From Verrucomicrobia bacterium TMED44 (GTDB taxonomy: Bacteria; Verrucomicrobiota; Verrucomicrobiia; Opitutales; Seribacteraceae): a DNA stretch of 9,391 bases. Both the position numbers and the translations under genes were made by a program. Each line of letters opens with the position of its first letter. The stretch's first letter is position 1. The notes under the pieces were generated by a model. It did no database searches, was not told where the DNA came from, and was given only the letters and a program-made list of their open reading frames with translations. The stretch spans positions 1,833-11,223 of the forward strand of contig NHCX01000089.1 in the NCBI GenBank assembly GCA_002168015.1, in the 5' to 3' direction. Positions 1 through 7,030 of the stretch are shown here, piece by piece.

Positions 1-22
1 GTACTAGTAACCGTGTTTCCAT
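1..22 (-). CDS. possible start of a downstream gene, cut by the window edge
   Basis: On the minus strand an ATG at 22-20 lies four bases after the TAG stop of receptor A and opens seven stop-free codons (METRLLV) before the window ends. The genes upstream of it are packed with gaps of 5 and 22 bp, so another gene starting here would fit the operon. The product cannot be told from seven residues. YfiR-type proteins often have a diguanylate cyclase or sensor kinase as partner and none is seen in the window, so such a gene could sit here, but that is a guess. The open stretch is far too short to exclude chance. Confidence 0.3.
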
Positions 23-49
23 TGAACTAAAAGTTTTTGCTCACGGTTA
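8..49. repeat. 8-bp inverted repeat flanking the receptor A stop codon
   Basis: TAACCGTG at 8-15 is the exact reverse complement of CACGGTTA at 42-49, with a 26-base interval. The repeat spans the receptor A stop (27-29) and the possible next start codon (20-22). No T run follows on the minus strand, so it does not look like an intrinsic terminator. It could form a weak hairpin in the mRNA or be chance. Confidence 0.3.
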
Positions 50-2240
50 GAAGGAATCTTCTCTTTATTCTCGTCGGTTCCACATCAAGGTCTGTGTACA
101 TACCTTCGGGATGATCAGGATCCAAAAGGTCTTGTCCGAAAAACCCGAATTGCCACTCTTGTCCAGCATGCCAAATCATTCCCAAATCCAATCTTAAATA
201 GTCATCAATTGGTAATTCATTGTAAGCCGAAGGTAGAATACGTTCTCCGGTGAAGTATAGATTTTGGACGAAATTCAGATCGTCGCTTAGTTGAATAGAA
301 GACAATAGGGAGGCCATGGATTCAGGAAAATCGGTCTGCCTTGCTCCCTCCCGTTTTCCTTTTGAATAGGAATAATTCCCCCGTAACTTCCACAAATCGC
401 TAGCGGAATAATTTAAAGATATTTCTCCTCCAATTGAGGTGTAGTCCAGAGCTTCATAAACTGGTGGACCACTGAATACCGCGTCTTTGGTGTCGTAGTA
501 AAAGAGAGAAAGCTCCCACAAAAAATTTTCACTGGGAGATGAACGCAAACCGATCTCATACGCATCCATGACTTCGTCGTCAAGCGATGGGTCTGCCTCA
601 AAGGATTGATTTATCCATTGTTGCCCTGTTGGGTTGAGGGTGGGGTGAAATGCAAGCGGATTCCAGATTCGAGCATAACTAACCTCGGTATATCTTTCGA
701 CTAGTGATGCTTGGCGATGAGCCCTTGAATAGGCTGCCCAAAGCAGATTATCCGGATTAACTGAATAAGACGCACGAATTCCAGGTTGAACAGTCGTGCC
801 ACTCAAATCCCCATCTTCAAACTTCGATCCGAAGGAAATAAAAAAGTCTTCATTAACTTCGTAAGTATTCTGAAAGAAAGCAGAGAATCTTTCAAAAGAG
901 TCAGGACCGTTATACTGCAAAATTGGAATATCTGAAGAGGGAAGACCAGTTTGGGGATTTAAGGTTGAAAAACGCCAAGGGGAAGTGGTGGTTTCTGTTA
1001 CATCAAACTCCATATATCGATACCCCAAACCAAATGCTATATGGTTACGGTCACCAAGCGGGCGGTTTCCACGAAATTCAAGATTATACTCATCTCGATC
1101 CCATTTATGCCCAACATGCCCGAGGTTTGTTTTATATTTTTCAGCATATGTATCCACTGCCCATTCAAGCTCATTATTGGTCACACCTGCTAACCGGGCT
1201 CTAACATGTCCTGCATCCTGCGGTAATTCTTCGTAATTAACTATACGGGGAACCCCTGAAGGTTGAACAGTGCCTGATAGGTTTGGCCAAGTAGAGTAGG
1301 TAGCGCCATTAGGTACTCCAGGGAGTGCTAGGGCATTTGCGACCGAAACTGGGACAAAAGTAGTAAAATTTGTATCAGTTGGAAAAAGTAATCTCGAACT
1401 CAAATCTAAAACATGCTCGAATCTTCGAGTAGAATAGGCACCTGCGACCGTAAATTCCATGTCTGAACCGAGCTCTTTATCAAAACGAAATCCGATCTTT
1501 CGCCCATATCCGTCATCCCGAGCAGGAATCCCTGACAACAAATCACTTTCCGCATACTCCTGATTCCTCACCCATATTCGGTAATACTCCCCTTCTCCAA
1601 TTTTTCCTCCATGCACTACTTCACCAAGAAAAGTGCCTGTGCTTTCCATGGCTAAACGAAGAGAATTTCCTTGGGTGGCAGACGCCGGTTTTGTGGTTAC
1701 ATTTATAACTCCACTCACCGCATTGGTTCCCCAAATTGAGGCACCTGGTCCGCGGATAATTTCAGCCTGCTCCAAAATAGCAAGAGGCACCTCCTCCGAT
1801 CCCCAAGTGATGGTCCCACCCATAGGTTGTAGTACTTCCCGACCGTCGACTAACATAAGAAATTTCTCGGTGGCCGATCCACTGAAATTTCTCATGGTCA
1901 CAAAATCATCGTAGGCATTTCCGCGGGTAACATACATTCCGCCCACTCCACGAAAAGAATCAACAAGTTGCAGATGGCCGCCATCAAAAACATCATCCGA
2001 TCGAATAATTGCAACCGACGCAGGGTTCCGCCAGTGCTCTTGATCGTAGCCCAAAACTCCAGATACCGGTTGGTTGGTAAGCTCTGTCCAATCCATCTCT
2101 AACAAGCGAGACAGTTCTCGCTTTTCAAAGTTAGATAACTCTTCCGAATAAGCGCATGGAAGAAGTAAGAAACAACCAAGCACTACCGGCAATAAAAGCT
2201 TCCAAGGAAAATACTTTTTAACTGTTGGTAAAGTGATCAC
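27..2240 (-). CDS. TonB-dependent outer-membrane receptor (receptor A)
   Basis: This is a 737-residue outer-membrane active transporter, expected to import a bound substrate using TonB-ExbBD energy. Residues 1-32 form a signal peptide (hydrophobic core LLLPVVLGCFLLLPCA, likely cleavage after AYS). A charged helical segment (FEKRELSRLL) follows at about 38-47. The plug domain covers roughly 72-184 and ends in the hallmark RGPGASIWGTNAVSGVIN (163-180). The rest is a beta-barrel ending in an aromatic residue (SKNF), as outer-membrane proteins do. The start codon is GTG, 22 bp after the YfiR gene and without a clear Shine-Dalgarno sequence, which suggests translational coupling. It is a paralogue of receptor B over its whole length but has a shorter variable loop near 286-341. 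The usual plug VPG turn reads VGG here (99-101). The substrate cannot be read from the sequence. Confidence 0.96.
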   Translation of the reverse strand: MITLPTVKKYFPWKLLLPVVLGCFLLLPCAYSEELSNFEKRELSRLLEMDWTELTNQPVSGVLGYDQEHWRNPASVAIIRSDDVFDGGHLQLVDSFRGVGGMYVTRGNAYDDFVTMRNFSGSATEKFLMLVDGREVLQPMGGTITWGSEEVPLAILEQAEIIRGPGASIWGTNAVSGVINVTTKPASATQGNSLRLAMESTGTFLGEVVHGGKIGEGEYYRIWVRNQEYAESDLLSGIPARDDGYGRKIGFRFDKELGSDMEFTVAGAYSTRRFEHVLDLSSRLLFPTDTNFTTFVPVSVANALALPGVPNGATYSTWPNLSGTVQPSGVPRIVNYEELPQDAGHVRARLAGVTNNELEWAVDTYAEKYKTNLGHVGHKWDRDEYNLEFRGNRPLGDRNHIAFGLGYRYMEFDVTETTTSPWRFSTLNPQTGLPSSDIPILQYNGPDSFERFSAFFQNTYEVNEDFFISFGSKFEDGDLSGTTVQPGIRASYSVNPDNLLWAAYSRAHRQASLVERYTEVSYARIWNPLAFHPTLNPTGQQWINQSFEADPSLDDEVMDAYEIGLRSSPSENFLWELSLFYYDTKDAVFSGPPVYEALDYTSIGGEISLNYSASDLWKLRGNYSYSKGKREGARQTDFPESMASLLSSIQLSDDLNFVQNLYFTGERILPSAYNELPIDDYLRLDLGMIWHAGQEWQFGFFGQDLLDPDHPEGMYTDLDVEPTRIKRRFLLTVSKNF

Positions 2241-2262
2241 TTAGTAAAAAGATTGTTAAAGC

Positions 2263-2886
2263 TTATTTATCAACGAAACTAACTGCATTTCGGAGGTTGG
2301 CAAGTTTTGAACTTACTCTTATTCCCCCTTGATTGAGAAGCTTTCGGTCAATCAAAAGACGAACGCGATTCTGAGAATATTGAAAGGCTATTGGGGCATT
2401 TGTATTATCAAAAAGCTGCTCACCATGCACAACAATAAGACCCTTCGACTCAATTTTGTCTAAATCTTTGGCGGTAAGGAAGGACTTTTTAGTTAAGACA
2501 AGAATTTGAAATCCTTCTTTGATATTTTTAAGTGCTAAATCGGTCTGATCATTCGTGAAATGCATGATTTCAAAATCTGCAATTCGTTCACCACCCGAAG
2601 AAACTTCGATTGCATATTTCAACGATTCGTAAAATTTATACGGATCATCCCCATGAATGATGATTTTCACCCCGTTTTTCTTCGTAGAGCTATCCCATTG
2701 GATATACTTGGTGAGATGGGTCAGGTAGGAAGCCTCAATTCTGGCCATTTTGCGGTTTTGCTCAGCAGTTTGACTATATCCAGAAAAACTTAATCCCCAC
2801 GCTCCAAATATTACTAGAGAGAACAGTGCGTATCTCAACACTGCTCTCTGAGCAATCATTCGGAATCTGGAAGAATCTTTTAACAT
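2263..2886 (-). CDS. YfiR family (DUF4154) periplasmic protein
   Basis: A 207-residue exported protein matching the YfiR/DUF4154 pattern. Residues 1-38 carry a basic start and a hydrophobic core ending in SGYSQ. The mature part opens with the family's helix (IEASYLTHLTKYIQWD), has a strand followed by IIIHGDDPYKF, then QILVLTK, IVVHGEQLF and the typical C-terminal IDRKLLNQGGIRVSSKLANL. In Pseudomonas the family member YfiR is a periplasmic repressor of the diguanylate cyclase YfiN; other members sit beside TonB-dependent receptors. No YfiN or YfiB partner is visible here. The protein has no cysteine at all, unlike P. aeruginosa YfiR, which is stabilised by disulfides. The ATG lies 5 bp after the receptor B stop without a visible Shine-Dalgarno sequence; an in-frame ATG nine codons later (start base 2859) is an alternative and keeps the signal peptide. 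The c-di-GMP role is inferred from family only. Confidence 0.87.
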   Translation of the reverse strand: MLKDSSRFRMIAQRAVLRYALFSLVIFGAWGLSFSGYSQTAEQNRKMARIEASYLTHLTKYIQWDSSTKKNGVKIIIHGDDPYKFYESLKYAIEVSSGGERIADFEIMHFTNDQTDLALKNIKEGFQILVLTKKSFLTAKDLDKIESKGLIVVHGEQLFDNTNAPIAFQYSQNRVRLLIDRKLLNQGGIRVSSKLANLRNAVSFVDK

Positions 2887-2891
2887 TAAAG

Positions 2892-5198
2892 TTAGAATTT
2901 TTTGTAGATAGAAATAAGAAAGGTTCGCTCGACCCGAGCAGGTTCCACATCAATTCCGGGAAACATGGTTTCAATGTGGTAGGGTTCAAGAAGGTCTCTG
3001 CCAAAAAACCCGACTTCCCAATCATCGCTAGCTTCCCAAACGATTCCCAAATCAAGCCTTAGATGAGATGGAATTGTGACAGGGTTATAATCCGATGGAA
3101 TCTGAGTTTCATCGGTATAATAAAGACTTTGTACAAAAGTCAGGTTATCTGAATAGGAAAGCCGTGAGGTAAGGCTAGCTGTTTGCTCGGGAAAGTCGTA
3201 ACTTCTATCCCCTTCGACTTTACCTCGGGCCAAGGAATAACCTCCGCGGAGTCTCCAAATTTTCGATATTTCCCAGTCGATTGAAAGCTCACCTCCGTAT
3301 GATTCTGCATCTTTTGCTTCATAGGCATTTGCATTCTCTGAAGATGCAAGGACAGCATTTTTCGTATCGTAGTAGTAAGATGATAGTTCAAGGAGGAAAT
3401 CTTCATCGGGACGAGTTCGCCAGCCTATTTCAAAACTGTCGATCTCCTCACGGTCAAGCGATTCACCTCCGGCAAATTGGACATTTGACCAGATTCCTCC
3501 GCCTAAGTTACTCCATACTTTTGCAGGTGTAAGCGTAGTGTATCTCTCCCTCAGGGAAGGTTGCCGGTGGGCCCTAGAATAGCCTGCCCAAAAGACATTC
3601 GAATCGTTTGCCAGCCAAGAGGCCCGCACCCCCGGTTGAAATCCAGTTCCCGCAAGGTCATTTTCTTCAAATTTGGAACCTATGGATACCTCAATTGTAT
3701 CCGTTAAACTAATAGAATCTTGCAGATAAGCTGTGAAACGATCGAATTCAGTAAATGCCTGGTCGTATGAGAGAACCGGAATAGAATCCGAATAAGAAGA
3801 TGGTAGAAGGGGATCGGCCGCAAGGTTTACTAAAGAAGTAAAAGCAAAGGGCTCAATCACCGAAGATTGAATATCCAGATTTGTCCTACGGGCAGCCAAG
3901 CCAAATGATAGACGGTGAAAATCTCCAAGGGGCCGGTTGGCGTCGAAAGCTAAATCATACTGTGTCTGTTGCCATTCAAAACCAATGTGACCTAATGAAA
4001 TATCCGTGTGTTCTACGGCGCCTCTAACCGACCATTCCAAATCGGAATCAGTGATGCCGTCCAACTTTGCAACAATATGACCGGAATCGTTAGTTAGCTC
4101 CCCGTAACGCTCATATCTGACCGCAGTGAAATCTTGAAAAGGAACGGTTCCATTGGCTATTTTTGCCCAAGATAATGGATTGTAAGTTCCCAAGCCTGGT
4201 TGAGGAAGAAGAGCCAGAACCTGAGCAGGAGTCGCAAATGGGGTAAAATCTTGTAACAACAGACCTTGTACTAAAGAAAGAGGTACCGGAGTGAGAATTG
4301 ATGTAGGCTCTAACCCCAAGAGAGCCTTTAGTTGGGCTTGTGAGGAGTTCGGTAAACTCCCTAAATCGTAAAGCAAGCGATTGGAAAGGTCCAAAGTGTG
4401 TGCGAGTCTTCGGGTGGCTCCTCCTCCAGAAATATAAAAATTGAGGTCTGAACCCAATTTGTTGTCATAACGAAAACCAGCCTTTCGTAAATATCCATCA
4501 TCATGAGCTGGCAGCCCTGAATTTAAAGTTCCCTCCGCATATTCCTGATCACGTATCCAAAAACGATAGTAGCTATGTTCAGAGATCTGGCCTCCATGCA
4601 CATAATCCCCCATGAAAGTTCCGTTGTCTTGGGTAAGTAAGCGAACAGAGTATCCCTGTGTTTCCAATGAATGCTTGGTGACCAAATTGATCACCCCATT
4701 CACTGCGTTTGTGCCCCAAATGGATGCACCTGGCCCACGAATGATTTCGATCCGATCAATGACCGCTACTGGATAGTCATCGACCGAATAATTAGCACTG
4801 CCCAGCATCAATTGAGAGACTTCACGCCCGCCAATTTTACCCAGAAACTTCTGCGGGCTGAATCCACTAAAGTTACGCATGGCGGCAAAATTATCATAGG
4901 CAAGACCTCTACTAATATGCATTCCGGGTACTGCCCGCAATGCCTCCACCGAATTTGCAAATCCGTGCTCGGTAATATCCTCGGGTCTGATTACATGGAC
5001 GGATGCTGGATTTCTCCAATATTCCTGATCATATCCCAACACCCCTTGGATCGGTTGCTCCGCTAAGTCATCGATTTCAAGAGAAAGCAATCTTTTAAGT
5101 TCAGCCTTTTCGAAAGGAGACAGATTTTCTGCAAATACAAAGTCTGGACACGCCAAAGTGGCTACGAACAAACCAAGACTTACAAATCTTTTTATCAT
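2892..5198 (-). CDS. TonB-dependent outer-membrane receptor (receptor B)
   Basis: A 768-residue TonB-dependent transporter. Residues 1-23 are a clean signal peptide (MIKRF start, cleavage after VFA). The mature N-terminus has the helical segment FEKAELKRLLSLEIDDL (29-45), the plug runs from about 63 to 175 with RGPGASIWGTNAVNGVIN at 154-171, and the remaining sequence is a beta-barrel ending in YKKF. The N-terminal segment GVLGYDQEYWRNPASV is nearly the same in receptor A, so the two genes are duplicates. Between the shared landmarks SNRLL (272-276) and DSGHIVAKL (371-379), B has 94 residues where A has 56, probably a longer surface loop. The usual plug DGR motif reads GGR here (123-125). The ATG follows a GGAG Shine-Dalgarno (plus-strand CTCC at 5207-5210) with an 8-base spacer, the clearest ribosome-binding site on this strand. 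It probably leads the receptor-YfiR-receptor unit. Confidence 0.97.
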   Translation of the reverse strand: MIKRFVSLGLFVATLACPDFVFAENLSPFEKAELKRLLSLEIDDLAEQPIQGVLGYDQEYWRNPASVHVIRPEDITEHGFANSVEALRAVPGMHISRGLAYDNFAAMRNFSGFSPQKFLGKIGGREVSQLMLGSANYSVDDYPVAVIDRIEIIRGPGASIWGTNAVNGVINLVTKHSLETQGYSVRLLTQDNGTFMGDYVHGGQISEHSYYRFWIRDQEYAEGTLNSGLPAHDDGYLRKAGFRYDNKLGSDLNFYISGGGATRRLAHTLDLSNRLLYDLGSLPNSSQAQLKALLGLEPTSILTPVPLSLVQGLLLQDFTPFATPAQVLALLPQPGLGTYNPLSWAKIANGTVPFQDFTAVRYERYGELTNDSGHIVAKLDGITDSDLEWSVRGAVEHTDISLGHIGFEWQQTQYDLAFDANRPLGDFHRLSFGLAARRTNLDIQSSVIEPFAFTSLVNLAADPLLPSSYSDSIPVLSYDQAFTEFDRFTAYLQDSISLTDTIEVSIGSKFEENDLAGTGFQPGVRASWLANDSNVFWAGYSRAHRQPSLRERYTTLTPAKVWSNLGGGIWSNVQFAGGESLDREEIDSFEIGWRTRPDEDFLLELSSYYYDTKNAVLASSENANAYEAKDAESYGGELSIDWEISKIWRLRGGYSLARGKVEGDRSYDFPEQTASLTSRLSYSDNLTFVQSLYYTDETQIPSDYNPVTIPSHLRLDLGIVWEASDDWEVGFFGRDLLEPYHIETMFPGIDVEPARVERTFLISIYKKF

Positions 5199-5220
5199 GC
5201 CCCAATCTCCAAGATTGAAG
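5199..5220 (-). promoter_or_regulatory. ribosome-binding site of receptor B inside a small hairpin
   Basis: On the minus strand the sequence just before the receptor B ATG reads CAATCT-TGG-AGATTG (5217 to 5203), a 6-bp perfect stem that can be lengthened to nine pairs with two G-U pairs (5220 to 5200). The GGAG Shine-Dalgarno (5210-5207) lies in the three-base loop and the top of the descending arm, eight bases from the start codon. Folding would partly hide the ribosome-binding site. That it regulates translation is inference; the inverted repeat itself is seen directly. Confidence 0.45.
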
Positions 5221-5246
5221 AAAAAAAATATAATATAGGGATATTA
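5221..5246 (-). terminator. weak hairpin plus T8 tract after the isomerase gene
   Basis: Two bases after the isomerase stop codon the minus strand carries TAATAT-CCCT-ATATTA (5246 to 5231), then TA and a run of eight T (5228-5221). The layout is that of an intrinsic terminator, but the 6-bp stem is all A-T and would be unstable, so at best it is a partial terminator or attenuator between the isomerase and receptor B. The same AT-rich bases also contain TATATT-like -10 candidates, so a promoter for the receptor genes is an alternative reading. Confidence 0.3.
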
Positions 5247-5248
5247 AA

Positions 5249-6265
5249 TCAGGATACGACGTCGATCATTGACTTAAGAATCGTATTCCACGTCGAAGGT
5301 GTTTCCAAAGTTGCATTGGAGAACATGCAACCATCCCAACAGATGTGCTTGATTCCACGATCCTGAAAATCTTTCAGCCAATATTGGGAACAACGAGTGA
5401 TGTCTAGCTTGCCATTGGGATCATCGGCTGGGCAATGCTTACCGGTTTTGTCATGAGACCCAGCACCATGGACTTGCCCATCATTCTGAGCGACATGGAA
5501 GTCAATGGTCCATGGACGAAGTTTATCGGTCATTTTCTCATAGGCTGGCCAGAATTCTTCTTCGGCATAACCATCATGAAGAAGTGCGTGTTCCGGTGCG
5601 TTATACCCCATAAGATAAAGATAGGTATGAGCTAAATCTGCCTGAAAGCCAAGAGCTTCGGGCATCCCCACTCCCTCCAGAATGTCAAGCATGTCTTTCC
5701 AACTGTGCATACCAGCCCAGCAAATTTCACCCTCTGCAGCTAACCGTTCTCCGTGATCGGCTGCAATTCTGGCCGCTTCTTTAAAAGTATCGACAATGCT
5801 CGACGTATTTGTGCTTGCATCTTCTTTCCACTTTTCAACTCCAAATTCTGCTGAATCGATTCTAATCACTCCACCTTTACGGGCACCGTGCTCGTTGAAA
5901 ACCTTGGCAATACGGCACGCCATCTTAACCGCATCTAAAAACTTTCCCTTTTGTTCATCGGTTCCCATGGCTGAGTCACCGACTGTTCCGGGCCATACCG
6001 GAGCAACTAAAGAACCGATATCAAAACCTTTACTTACAATGAGATCAGCAATCCCTTTAAGTTCATCATCACTGGCCTCGGGATTTGTATGAGGAAGAAA
6101 TAAGAAATAATCAATCCCGTCAAACTTACGCCCATCTACTTCCGCTGCTGCAGTGAGGTCAAGCATTCGCTCCAAGCTAATAGGCGGTTCCTGACCATCG
6201 TCATCACCTTTGCCGACAAGACCCGGCCACATTGCATTGTGAAGTTTAAGAGAAGAAAGACTCAT
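5249..6265 (-). CDS. sugar phosphate isomerase/epimerase-like TIM barrel protein
   Basis: A 338-residue cytoplasmic protein without signal peptide, of the xylose isomerase-like TIM barrel family (AP endonuclease 2 fold, PF01261). Members interconvert sugars or inositol derivatives with a divalent metal. Candidate metal and catalytic residues sit at the ends of predicted strands: the glutamate in AAEGEICW (178 or 180), D210 and H213 in [10 protein letters not shown]257 in [10 protein letters not shown]277 in GKHCPADD and possibly D311 in ICWDG. The length is normal for the family. The exact substrate cannot be assigned. It starts with ATG and has no visible Shine-Dalgarno sequence. It lies 50 bp upstream of receptor B on the same strand, so it may share the transcript and act on material brought in by the receptors, though the hairpin and T tract in the gap could separate them. 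It is divergent from the thioredoxin gene. Confidence 0.92.
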   Translation of the reverse strand: MSLSSLKLHNAMWPGLVGKGDDDGQEPPISLERMLDLTAAAEVDGRKFDGIDYFLFLPHTNPEASDDELKGIADLIVSKGFDIGSLVAPVWPGTVGDSAMGTDEQKGKFLDAVKMACRIAKVFNEHGARKGGVIRIDSAEFGVEKWKEDASTNTSSIVDTFKEAARIAADHGERLAAEGEICWAGMHSWKDMLDILEGVGMPEALGFQADLAHTYLYLMGYNAPEHALLHDGYAEEEFWPAYEKMTDKLRPWTIDFHVAQNDGQVHGAGSHDKTGKHCPADDPNGKLDITRCSQYWLKDFQDRGIKHICWDGCMFSNATLETPSTWNTILKSMIDVVS

Positions 6266-6321
6266 AGTTTATTAATTTTAGGGATTAAAGAGTAAGGAGA
6301 GAATAAAACTGACCTTACCTT

Positions 6322-6371
6322 TCATTTAAAAATGAGAACGGTCTGACAAGGAAAATCTTTAATTTAAAGAT
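6322..6371. promoter_or_regulatory. two AT-rich palindromes in the divergent intergenic region
   Basis: Between the divergent isomerase and thioredoxin genes lie TCATTT-AA-AAATGA (6322-6335) and ATCTTTAATTTAAAGAT (6355-6371). The second is a perfect 17-base palindrome around a single central base. Their centres are about 35 bp apart. Position and symmetry suit operator sites for a dimeric regulator, but they are AT-rich, where chance palindromes are commoner, and they do not share a core sequence. A TTGTCA hexamer (minus strand, 6350-6345) could be a -35 box for the isomerase, but no good -10 follows it at normal spacing. Confidence 0.35.
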
Positions 6372-6379
6372 ACATGCCC

Positions 6380-6409
6380 TTGCTTTTTTTGCAGTTTATA
6401 GACTATTGT
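6380..6409 (+). promoter_or_regulatory. possible promoter of the thioredoxin gene
   Basis: TTGCTT (6380-6385) and TATTGT (6404-6409), 18 bases apart, each match four of six bases of the sigma-70 boxes. They would place transcription start near 6416, between the two candidate ATGs of the thioredoxin gene, and so favour the ATG at 6431. The match is weak and the region is AT-rich. Confidence 0.25.
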
Positions 6410-6430
6410 AATAGAAACCTACATCAACTT

Positions 6431-6946
6431 ATGAAATCTACTTCCTTTCTATTCTACTTCTATCTGCTTCTATGCCTGGCCTTTTCCGGATGGGCTAAAT
6501 CCGCGAGTGGTCCCAGTACTGGGCTTGAAGAGCTTTTCCCCGGTACTCTGCTTGACTCTGATGGCAAAGAAGTATCCAAAGATGTGATTGCAGGCAAAAC
6601 AGTGGGAATTTATTTTTCTGCTCATTGGTGTCCGCCGTGCCGTTCTTTTACCCCAAACTTGGTCAAGTTTCGCGACAAGAATAAAAAGAGTTTCGAAGTT
6701 GTTTTCGTGAGCTCCGATCGCTCTTCTAAGGCTCAAATGGACTACATGAAAGAAGCAGGAATGAAATGGTATACCCTCCCCCACCGCTCTGAGTCAGCGA
6801 ACGCCCTTGCCAAAAAATTTGCAGTTCGTGGAATCCCCTCTCTCGTCATTGTTTCAAAAGATGGCAAAACCATTACCAAAAACGGCAGAGGTGATGTTTC
6901 CGGCAACCCCAAGGGTGCTCTTAAGAGTTGGCAAAAAAAATCATAA
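6431..6946 (+). CDS. exported thioredoxin-like protein (nucleoredoxin/TlpA type)
   Basis: A 171-residue exported thiol-disulfide oxidoreductase. Residues 1-22 form a signal peptide (MKSTSFLFYF, then LLLCLAFSGWA), so it should act outside the cytoplasm. The thioredoxin fold carries the active site WCPPC (66-70) in the sentence-like context SAHWCPPCRSFTPNL typical of nucleoredoxin/tryparedoxin proteins, the strand EVVFVSSD (89-96) and the cis-proline loop RGIPSLVIV (133-141, P136). The tail GRGDVSGNPKGALKSW resembles the nucleoredoxin C-terminus. An in-frame ATG at 6374 would add 19 residues (MPLLFLQFID and more). I chose 6431 because it gives a standard MK-type signal peptide and the possible promoter overlaps the longer start. 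Neither start has a clear Shine-Dalgarno sequence. A strong terminator follows 47 bp downstream, so it is probably monocistronic. Its redox partner is unknown. Confidence 0.92.
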   Translation: MKSTSFLFYFYLLLCLAFSGWAKSASGPSTGLEELFPGTLLDSDGKEVSKDVIAGKTVGIYFSAHWCPPCRSFTPNLVKFRDKNKKSFEVVFVSSDRSSKAQMDYMKEAGMKWYTLPHRSESANALAKKFAVRGIPSLVIVSKDGKTITKNGRGDVSGNPKGALKSWQKKS

Positions 6947-6993
6947 GCAGTCATTTCTCTTCTGCACCCTAAATCCCTCTTCATCTTTTCTGC

Positions 6994-7030
6994 AAATACT
7001 AGCTGCTTTCGAGTAGCTAGTATTTTTTTA
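6994..7030 (+). terminator. strong intrinsic terminator with UUCG loop
   Basis: The arms AAATACTAGCTGCT (6994-7007) and AGTAGCTAGTATTT (7012-7025) pair over 14 positions with one G-U wobble, closed by the tetraloop TTCG (7008-7011). A T-rich tail follows (T7 at 7023-7029, partly within the stem, then ATTTATTTC). This is the classic shape of a Rho-independent terminator and it sits just downstream of the thioredoxin stop at 6946. On the opposite strand no T run follows, so it acts rightward. Confidence 0.85.

Noticed and set aside
923..1914. Plus-strand frames opposite receptor A
   Set aside because: Antisense to conserved barrel and plug sequence of receptor A; low-complexity translations without motifs.
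2774..3055. 93-codon open frame on the minus strand bridging receptor B and the YfiR gene
   Set aside because: It is a different frame of the C-terminal end of receptor B and the start of the YfiR gene, both of which are clearly coding.
4671..5066. 131-codon open frame on the plus strand
   Set aside because: It lies wholly antisense to the conserved plug of receptor B, its translation shows no family motif or signal peptide, and the receptor frame explains the region.
6374..6430. Longer N-terminus of the thioredoxin gene from ATG 6374
   Set aside because: It would put 19 residues before a complete signal peptide and overlaps the possible promoter and abuts the palindrome. Kept only as an alternative start.
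6470..6984. Minus-strand open frames across the thioredoxin gene
   Set aside because: They are antisense to the WCPPC-containing thioredoxin frame and have no recognisable features.
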